From positions 4,949,567 to 5,013,566 of the forward strand of contig JARUPZ010000026.1 in the NCBI GenBank assembly GCA_031213475.1: a DNA stretch of 64,000 bases. The letters run 5' to 3'. The position numbers were made by a program, and so were the translations under genes. Shown here piece by piece: positions 60,201 to 64,000 of the stretch. How positions within the stretch are numbered: the first letter of the stretch is position 1; each line of letters starts with the position of its first letter. The notes below the pieces were generated by a model. That model was given only the letters and a program-made list of their open reading frames with translations. It had not been told where the DNA came from and made no database searches. The stretch is from Nereocystis luetkeana (Eukaryota > Sar > Phaeophyceae > Laminariales > Laminariaceae).

Positions 60201-62359
60201 GCCCCGCCATCAACGCCATCGACAGCACCATAGTCGCGGCCACCATCCACCTCAACTTCCTCAGAAGCGCTCGCATTGATTCCGTTCGGCTCCCGCACAA
60301 GGGTTTCCTTAACGCATGGAAGCGTCGGCATTTTCATATCGGCAACACCGGCACCGACTGCGCCAGAAGCGCCCGACGGTCCCGTGAGTCCAGAGGCGCC
60401 TCCAGCGGCAGAGAAAGAAACGGCCGCACCTTCTTCATCATCGTCGCTGCTGAGTCCGAACGTGGAGCTTGTGGACATGCCGCCTGCGCGTTTAGCCCTC
60501 GCCCCGTACGGCGACACCTCAGCGGACGCGCCCTCTTTGGGCGAAAACGTCGGATTACCAGCGCCGCCAGCGGGTGCGGAAGCAACTGCGGGGGAAGGGG
60601 GCTCGAACCAGCTGCCGGCACCGGCCTCTCCGGATGCGCTGTCGGCTGCGGCAGCAGCAGCCGCCGTGGCGGCTGCAGCGGAAGCGGCAGCGTCAGGCAA
60701 AGTCGGCTCCTGGTCCACGGACATGTCCTGGCGACCATGGAAATCACCCACCAGCGCCCCATTAACCGCAGCAGAAGGAACGGGGCCTTCTCCAGCCACA
60801 GCCACCGCAGCCCCTGGCGACGCCACCGTCACGATGCCACACTTGCCTCCGGCAACGACATCCTCATCGCGCCCAAACGAAGCGCCATCTTCATATTTAT
60901 CCTCATCCTCAACGTCCTCATCCGCGCCTAGAGTGAGGCCAGAAATGCGCTCCCCCAGAGACGAAACGCCCTCTTCGTCCACATCCAAACCTTGCCTCCC
61001 GTTCACACACCCGCCACCACCTGAAGTAGAAGGGGACGCGGACACCGCATCACTGAAGTCGCTCTTCCGTGGAGGGGTGCCGGCGGCCCTTTGCGGCGTC
61101 GGGGGTTCGGACTCGAGTGTGCTCAGTTGCGCGTCTAGCGGCTCTTCGAAAAGCGGGCCCCTGAGAACGCTTCCAGGGTCGCCGACGCTGCTATTGGGGC
61201 TAGGCTCCCCCATGATCGCCGTCCTGGCGAAGAAAAAAATTGTCCAATAAAAAAGGGGAGAGGCTTAATCAACCCACACAGCAGTCAGTACCCGAATCTC
61301 GCCACTTGCCCGTAAGAACAAGCACTGCTGGGTACCACGAACAGTTGCAGCGTGAATACAGCAACATCAGCAGACGCAAAAATCCACGAAAAAAACAAAA
61401 AAATTACCAACAAACAAAAACAATACCAACAACCACGACACCAGAGCACCGACACATCACAAGACACCAATCGTCAATCTTAAATCTCCGGTGGCCCTGT
61501 TCACCCAAAAAAACATCGTACACCGGTCGTCAACTTCCGGTCCGCCGGTTGCCCTCTCCCGCCCCCCGCCCCCCCCCCCCGAAAAAAACTGGCAAACCCA
61601 CCAAGCCACTTCTCACCTAAAGGAGGCGTTTTGATCGTCCATGCCACCATCCCCGATTGCGCTTCCCGGCGTAAATGTCTGAAACCTCTGGCTTTCACGC
61701 CTGCTACGACGGCTGCTGTACGGAGTCACGCCGCTAGCGTCCCCACAACCATCATCTCCGCCACCGAGAAGCGACACCCCAACTTTCTTAGCGCTAGGCG
61801 CGGACATGCGTGCCGCAGCCGCCGCGGCCGCCGCCACCTCCGGAGGAGGCGGAGGAGGAACGCCTGCCAGACGAGGAGACCTCCTGAGAGCTTGCGCAGA
61901 CGACGGAACCGCCATTGGCGTGGGCATTGCCCTCGGGGGAGAAGCAGCACGGGGGGACGGGAGAGGAGAAGGAGGATCCTGGAGGCAAAGAACGTCCTCC
62001 AGATTGTGCGCCTGGTCAAGTCTAAACTCCTCACCGGAAGAGCTCGATGCCGCCGCGGCTGCCGTTACTTCCGTCGCTCCCACCCCCCCGGCGGATACGG
62101 TGGCCCCATATTCGTCGGCCATTTCTCCCTCGTCGCTCATCTCCCCGGCCCCGAACGAACCGTCATCGAAGCGTTCCGCAGAGCTTTCCGGAGACCGGTC
62201 CGAGTACCTTTCCGAGGACCGGTCTGCCGGTGCGGGGCCTCCCGCGGTGGCCTCCAAGTGGGCGAGCACGTCAAAGGAATCGTCGTCCTCGCTAAAGCTT
62301 TCGTCGTTACGAGGGGGACCGAAATCACCGTCGGCGGCGCGCGCGGGAAAGCCGCTCAT
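38940..62359 (-). CDS. TPX2-family microtubule/spindle-associated protein, 18 exons
   Basis: Exons (transcription order) 61617-62359, 58402-61223, 57700-57876, 57109-57232, 56702-56818, 56106-56181, 55229-55300, 54001-54090, 52667-52804, 51731-51828, 50427-50520, 49381-49532, 48936-49022, 47914-48157, 46879-47016, 44580-44774, 43194-43280 and 38940-39080 join in phase to about 1,864 residues. Residues 1-247 are acidic and Ser/Ala-rich. Residues 248-1188 are low complexity, with an Ala-rich helical repeat at about 830-970. From about 1248 on, two motifs alternate: P-x-x-P-x-F-x-L/R-x-T-x-x-R (PKTPNFRTTYR, APFRLSTDGR, RPFHLRSEER) and F-x-A-R-P-x-P (QFKARPLP, QFRARPMP). Both are hallmarks of TPX2 proteins, which bind microtubules and help build the spindle with Aurora kinase. 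The repeat number and length exceed those of plant and animal TPX2. I chose the start at ATG 62357-62359 because an in-frame stop lies upstream. An alternative, shorter 3' end is described at 43173. Confidence 0.88.
40394..40499 (+). mobile_element. TTACGGGGG foldback MITE next to a CAA run
   Basis: ACTACGGGGGACTATAGTTA to AACTATGGTCCCCCGTAATA, directly after (CAA)n at 40368-40392. Confidence 0.88.
40845..40952 (-). mobile_element. TTACGGGGG foldback MITE, reverse orientation
   Basis: TATTACGGGGGTCCATAGTT, centre AAATATTGTTAGTAAAAAGT, end ATGATCCCCCGTAATA. Confidence 0.9.
40982..41079. mobile_element. F2 foldback repeat
   Basis: CAGCAGTTCCGTTTTTGGGG and CCCCAAAACGGGGCTGCGGT, 30 bp after the preceding MITE. 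A degraded piece lies at about 41458-41520. Confidence 0.8.
42178..42266. mobile_element. F2 foldback repeat
   Basis: CTTTTAGTACCGCAGGCCCG and AAGGGACTGCACTTCTAAAA, with several changes between the arms. Confidence 0.75.
42810..42905. repeat. ATCACACTAGGGTGATA repeat, third copy
   Basis: CACTACCACACTAGGGTGAT, AACACACCCCCCTCGGACGA, CTCGACAACGGCGGGGA, in the same order as at 8053 and 27395. Confidence 0.6.
43173..43280 (-). CDS. Alternative terminal exon of the TPX2-like gene
   Basis: The same exon read through to the TAG at 43173-43175. Both ends are open and in phase. The sequence cannot tell which is used, but the clear TPX2 motif in the exon at 39080 argues that the long form exists. Confidence 0.4.
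   Translation of the reverse strand, partial: VVALPLPAATFEPELYPERTELSLTQPVEVTWKSQ
43194..43280 (-). CDS. TPX2-like gene, exon 17 (with alternative end)
   Basis: VVALPLPAATFEPELYPERT, ELSLTQPVE, then donor GTGACT in phase 0. If this donor is skipped, the frame adds VTWKSQ and stops at TAG 43173-43175, giving a shorter protein of about 1,824 residues that lacks the last module. Confidence 0.8.
43793..44297. mobile_element. 505-bp foldback element (arms about 225-240 bp)
   Basis: The left arm starts CACTTCTTATGCAGTCGGAT and runs through CAGCACGTTCGCAAGAGCTT and GGCTCGGGCTTTTCTCCAAG to CAACTGGGTCAAATACGATT. The right arm is its reverse complement and ends ATCCGACTGCATAAGAAGGG. The centre is near 44030. 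There is no ORF. It lies in the intron between exons 16 and 17 and abuts an F2 repeat. Confidence 0.88.
44298..44385. mobile_element. F2 foldback repeat adjoining the 505-bp foldback
   Basis: TAGAACAGCAGTCCCGTTTT and CCAAAACGGGACTGCAGTCC, well-preserved arms. Confidence 0.85.
44580..44774 (-). CDS. TPX2-like gene, exon 16
   Basis: EEAAAKVRARPLPAPSQGFF, PQPSERPLTETAEFVLSSQT and a long charged helix ending RVRMEEERARRATQ. R-A-R-P-L-P and P-L-T-x-x-x-F-x-L-S-x-x-T-R are the paired motifs. Confidence 0.9.
45055..45215. repeat. GGGTC pentamer repeat
   Basis: GGTCAGGTCGGGTCGGGTCA and CACGGGTCGGATCGAGTCGG blocks alternating with CAGATCTCA or CAGAATCTC, in the intron between exons 15 and 16. It is the reverse-complement relative of 35255-35375. 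Confidence 0.75.
45710..45800. repeat. Tandem duplication of about 43 bp
   Basis: Two copies of AGCTCCTTxCTGGTCCAGCG ACTAGCAAACCCC within the same intron. Confidence 0.75.
46125..46330. repeat. Dispersed repeat shared with 63180-63300
   Basis: Both contain CACAGATGGGATTC or CATAGATGGGATTC, a CCGGTTGCCGCTAT/CCAGTTGCCGCTAT block and an ATACACCG/TATACCGTCACTATAC block. Diverged, non-coding. Confidence 0.45.
46879..47016 (-). CDS. TPX2-like gene, exon 15
   Basis: ARRQTVTLGDQPAAPTETRP, then FHLRSEERGKAKQALLAQRL: a P-F-H-L-R-S-E-E-R-G-K-A-K module, among the clearest in the protein. Phase 0 on both sides. Confidence 0.9.
47075..47290 (+). repeat. R3 dispersed repeat
   Basis: GGACGGGGTGCACTCATGTC, ATGCGTGGCC, CCTCGCATCCCTACG, GGGACGGAGCACGTGG, AGCAGGCAGGCATTGC, GCCGTGGGGTGTTCGGCGAG, ending AGAAGCGGACTTGCA. 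It lies in the intron between exons 14 and 15, about 60 bp upstream of exon 15 on the minus strand. Confidence 0.75.
47460..47720. repeat. CAACAA/ACAAAAC low-complexity tract
   Basis: A-rich plus-strand sequence (T-rich on the transcribed-gene strand), like the tracts at 48540-48700 and 52555-52605. ORFs of 115-131 codons here are composition artefacts. Confidence 0.7.
47914..48157 (-). CDS. TPX2-like gene, exon 14
   Basis: Contains KPKSLTVAESPMLSTKRRSA, a linker, then ELDEAAAKQFRARPMPNYSK. Acceptor GCGACAG, donor GTATAT. Confidence 0.88.
48936..49022 (-). CDS. TPX2-like gene, exon 13
   Basis: PHRSRDEEELSKQFKARPLP and TGRSSSVG. E-E-L-S-K-Q-F-K-A-R-P-L-P matches the usual TPX2 spacing. Confidence 0.88.
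49381..49532 (-). CDS. TPX2-like gene, exon 12 (both motif types)
   Basis: HQFKARPYNPDGFGVGGEQG, then FRPQHSDKTLTQPAPFRLST and DGRASKRAP: an F-K-A-R-P motif followed by a P-F-R-L-S-T-x-x-R-A motif in a single exon. Confidence 0.9.
49985..50250. repeat. Degenerate repeats of a GTCGGCCTGCA-AAACCAAC unit
   Basis: About four to five diverged units (AGTCGGCCTGCATTCTACTG, TGTCGGCCTGCACTCCGCAG, TATCGGCTTCCACTTTCACC, CATCGGCTTCTACTCGC), most followed by AAACCNAC. They lie in the intron between exons 11 and 12. Confidence 0.6.
50427..50520 (-). CDS. TPX2-like gene, exon 11 (best-conserved module)
   Basis: KFRTEARAAGHVKSHLPSRE followed by QREEAELADMKK. With the preceding LPVSP this is a canonical TPX2 module: P-x-S-P-x-F-x-T-x-x-R-A, then an SREQRE-type helix. 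Confidence 0.9.
50735..50960 (+). repeat. R3 dispersed repeat
   Basis: GGGGGGTGCTCATGTCATGC, ATGGCCATAGTCGTATGACC, CCCTCGCATCTCTACG, CGAAGCGCCGTGAGGTGTTG and GACCGCTTGTGAGACGGAC. Complete from the G-run to the 3' end, in the intron between exons 10 and 11. Confidence 0.8.
51731..51828 (-). CDS. TPX2-like gene, exon 10
   Basis: TPDRFRSRPAGDHAQPAP carries the F-x-x-R-P motif. The end, KPTLPVSP, pairs with exon 11. Donor GTGAGT, phase 2. Confidence 0.85.
52667..52804 (-). CDS. TPX2-like gene, exon 9
   Basis: GPTVPAPFHLSKSNRSDK is a P-F-x-L-S-K-x-x-R version of the motif. It is followed by TREETLTFRESLARIENK. Phase 0 on both sides. Confidence 0.88.
54001..54090 (-). CDS. TPX2-like gene, exon 8
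   Basis: Acceptor TTTTCGCAG, donor GTGCAG. AEQAGFSPTHPARGNALLKE and then HEVLAQEKPK, a helix-like linker between modules. Confidence 0.85.
54590..54820 (-). repeat. GATCTGTAT dispersed repeat, inverted copy
   Basis: GTGCAGGATCTGCC, CAGATCCAACCCAGG, TAGATCATGCA, CCCGGCAACGT, GGATCATAC and GATCTATCTGTGTCAGAT run in the reverse-complement order of the copies at 15495 and 26935. Confidence 0.6.
55229..55300 (-). CDS. TPX2-like gene, exon 7
   Basis: Twenty-four codons, phase 0 on both sides. VPESPAMKTIGRLGGKVYAA completes KPLT-VPESP-T-R. Confidence 0.78.
56106..56181 (-). CDS. TPX2-like gene, exon 6
   Basis: Acceptor CGAACAG, donor GTGAGA. Encodes RNQAMMERSRRTAYSGNVRS followed by SKPLT, the start of the next TPX2 motif. 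Confidence 0.82.
56702..56818 (-). CDS. TPX2-like gene, exon 5
   Basis: Encodes YRFKADKPQETTEEVEFKKQ and QAMQEDMKQM, an acidic/basic helix with the E-E-x-E-F-K-K order typical after a TPX2 motif. The donor is set at GTGTGG (phase 2) because it keeps the frame into exon 6. Confidence 0.78.
57109..57232 (-). CDS. TPX2-like gene, exon 4 (first TPX2 motif)
   Basis: Basic linker, then RRPLTQPKTPNFRTT before GTAAGT. With the next exon this forms the motif PLT-PKTPNFRT-YRFKA. Confidence 0.85.
57700..57876 (-). CDS. TPX2-like gene, exon 3
   Basis: Acceptor GTTGTAG, donor GTGAGT, phase 1 in and out. Encodes ADTPVAPVVAAVAPSSRLLA, then SQGRARPRSASPAVAAARG and a Gly/Ser-rich end. Basic and low complexity. 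Confidence 0.78.
57880..58300. other. Intron 2-3 of the TPX2-like gene, simple sequence
   Basis: G-rich GGGGGATG/GGGAAGG sequence at 57930-58020 and A-runs at 58225-58280. No exon or repeat family was recognised. Confidence 0.6.
58402..61223 (-). CDS. TPX2-like gene, exon 2 (2.8-kb low-complexity exon)
   Basis: Acceptor TTCGCCAG, donor GTGAGG, phase 2 in and 1 out, about 941 residues. Rich in Ala, Gly, Ser, Glu and Lys, with short acidic blocks and no recognised domain. The Ala-rich part includes three near-identical 13-residue units. Splicing at the internal GTGAGG is preferred to the TAG at 58349 because it keeps phase with the next exon. Confidence 0.82.
59160..59290 (-). repeat. Coding repeat, AMAAKEK(A/S)AAIAS units
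   Basis: Three copies of a 39-bp unit in frame within exon 2, predicted to form Ala-rich, charged helix. Synonymous differences are few, so the units are recent. Confidence 0.8.
61617..62359 (-). CDS. TPX2-like gene, exon 1 (acidic N-terminus)
   Basis: Begins MSGFPARAADGDFGPPRNDE. Contains SFSEDDDSFDVLAHLEA and other acidic, Ser-rich stretches, a proline run and RRSRRESQRF near the end. Donor GTGAGA after TTT AG (phase 2). An acceptor-like TATCCCAG just upstream of ATG means a 5' untranslated exon could precede it. Confidence 0.8.
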
Positions 62360-62399
62360 CGCCTGGGATAACGCCAAATCGTGTGAGGGGCATCACGGT

Positions 62400-62640
62400 G
62401 GGAAAAAGAGGGGTGGGGCAGCGGGAAGAGACGGAGCCGGGAGAGGCGTCAGAGAGATAGACGCAAACGGTCGGACGTCCACCCTATAGAAACGCATCCT
62501 CGATGTCGGGTACAAACTCCTCAGAATTAACGTAGGATCATTTGTACCGCTGTCAAGACGTCAAGGTAGGTCGGGTTTCGGCTGAGGCAGGCGTCGGGGG
62601 GAAGGTTCTACACGGACGGATCACGACATTGCAGACCCCG
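62400..62640. promoter_or_regulatory. Likely shared upstream region of the TPX2-like gene and a possible divergent gene
   Basis: The minus-strand start codon is at 62357-62359, and the nearest plus-strand coding candidate begins at about 62740. The interval has GAAGAGACGGAGCCGGGAG-type purine-rich sequence and no repeat family. No TATA-like box stands out. Confidence 0.35.
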
Positions 62641-62742
62641 CCAACATCGTTGACCGAATAGATCATGGATGGAGACCATTAGGATACGTGAACTATCCGC
62701 CCTGCAAGATCTTGATCACGAAATGGGCACCTGGTTCGTCTT

Positions 62743-64000
62743 ATGCGGGGACGCGTCACAACCAAAGTTTTCGGCGTGCCAGAATCCTTTCCGGACGCAA
62801 GGTCGCGAACACTGACGAACCAAATACACGATCGTGTGAAGCAACGCGGGCGGCTCGCGGCTCGGCTGGGAAATCTTACCTTTGAACGTCTACACTGCAA
62901 TGAATCAAGGAGTTCACCCGCCGGACAGATCATGAGTTGGCTCATCCATCCGCCATCGCACAACCCCGGCAAACAAGCGCGCCAGAGCTATCTCCTACAA
63001 CTCGCATTCGATAGCTCAGGAAGCTCTCACAAATATCGCTTCACCTACCCCGGAATTAGCGTATCAGACATATGGTGAGTTGGTCTGCCTGAAGTGTGAA
63101 GGACTTGTACATACGCCACGCATGCCGCATGGTACTACAGCGGTGGTGGTCCCTCCACAGCGCCGATTGCCCGCTGAAATAGTGCGTGAAGAATCACTTG
63201 GCACAGATGGGATTCCCCAGAGTCGTACAAAGCGTGCGGAGTAGTTGGTGCCAGTTGCCGCTATAGTCCCGGTACCGTTGGCAGAGGTATACCGTCACTA
63301 TACAGAGGGGTCCACCACTGCACTCGCATCTCCGTAGGTTCACACTTCAGCGAGGGGCTACGATATACGTAAGCATGTGAACACAAACAAAGAGCCAGCT
63401 CTGGAAAACTCTCGTCGAGTTATTATTTCCCAAAGACGCATGCATCACTCCGCGTTTAATTATTTGCGGTTGTCAAGAAAATCAACCCGGAACCGCCAGA
63501 GGGGTTGTGCTGTCTTGCCGATGTCTGTGTGTTCTTTGTTTCATGTAAATCCCATTTATTTCTTGGCATTTATTTTCTCTGTCCTTCCTGGTCTTTACAC
63601 TCATAAAGTAGGCTCTCCCCCCTCCTCCCCACTACGGCTCGCGCCTTTCATTTTTATCTTGAGAAGGCTCGGCCCTTGCTTCCCTCTCGTCGACTGGCAT
63701 CGAATTGACATGGTACACGGTCAATCCGTCTTACTATACTACTGCAGCGTACACGAACAACACCAAGACTCTAATTCCAAGTCTTTTTTTCCCATAGCAG
63801 GAGTGCGGTCCCAACGAGGTCAACGTACCCACAACGTGGGTTTACAAATAGCGAAGGCATTAACCGTGAAGGGCGTTGGGGAGTTGGCACAGGGGCGCGA
63901 TCGTTTCTTCAGCGCTCGTTTTTTCGACTACGGCGGCATGAATTGCTAAAAGTCGAGCATTGCTATTTCTCCGGAAGGTTCTCAATCAAATATTTTTCCG
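62743..64000 (+). CDS. Possible divergent plus-strand gene, two exons, runs off the window
   Basis: An open frame from 62743 (ATGCGGGGACGC) ends at 63074 before GTGAGT (phase 2). A strong acceptor, TTTTTTTCCCATAGCAG, ends at 63800. In the matching phase the next exon (63801 on) stays open to the window edge: SAVPTRSTYPQRGFTNSEGI and so on. The other two phases stop at 63851 and 63949. The product is unrecognised, basic and Ser/Arg-rich. Matching phase and good splice signals are the only support. The upstream frame could also be chance. Confidence 0.3.

Noticed and set aside
58290-61250. Long plus-strand ORFs of 611, 368 and 324 codons
   Set aside because: They lie opposite the 2.8-kb GC-rich exon of the TPX2-like gene. 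The minus-strand reading joins in phase with exons on both sides; the plus-strand readings do not and only mirror Ala-, Pro- and Ser-rich codons.
63377-63949. 190-codon plus-strand ORF
   Set aside because: The strong acceptor at 63800 lies inside it and the part upstream is T-rich intron-like sequence. Its downstream frame does not match the phase of the only donor found at 63075.

Overview
The window looks like nuclear DNA of a stramenopile, most likely a brown alga. The reasons are two genes split into many short exons by introns of 0.5-4 kb with GT-AG borders and T-rich coding strands, many homopolymer C/G runs, and a plus-strand gene of a kind I know mainly from brown algae and their relatives. 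No bacterial, organellar or viral gene organisation is visible. I assembled the gene models by hand from splice signals, reading phase and motif continuity.

Layout. (1) 228-24116, plus strand: the 3' part of a large membrane-protein gene. Fifteen exons, one of them only 23 nt, join in phase into about 959 residues. They encode a cysteine-rich extracellular region followed by about nine membrane segments and two long low-complexity loops. The 5' end lies before the window. (2) 24117-about 35650: a repeat-filled intergenic stretch. (3) 35664-38930: possible minus-strand coding pieces, uncertain. (4) 38940-62359, minus strand: a complete gene of 18 exons for a protein of about 1,860 residues. 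Its C-terminal third is a long array of TPX2-type (spindle/microtubule-associated) motifs, roughly one per exon. The N-terminal two thirds are acidic and alanine-rich. (5) 62640-64000: possible start of a divergent plus-strand gene.

The two large genes converge. Nothing suggests that they share a pathway: one is a surface or channel-like membrane protein, the other a cytoskeletal protein.

Repeats fill the introns and the intergenic stretch. They include about 19 copies of a roughly 105-bp foldback MITE flanked by TA, a second roughly 90-bp foldback family, a roughly 200-bp repeat that begins at a G-run, a 505-bp foldback element, a family with a tRNA-like head, and several tandem duplications. 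The most unusual signal is the 9-mer TA-CCWGG-TA. I count 25 copies where about 0.5 are expected. In five MITE copies it can be seen as an insertion at a TA, like the footprint of a TA-targeting transposon. In addition, two MITEs are each interrupted by another MITE at the same internal TA.
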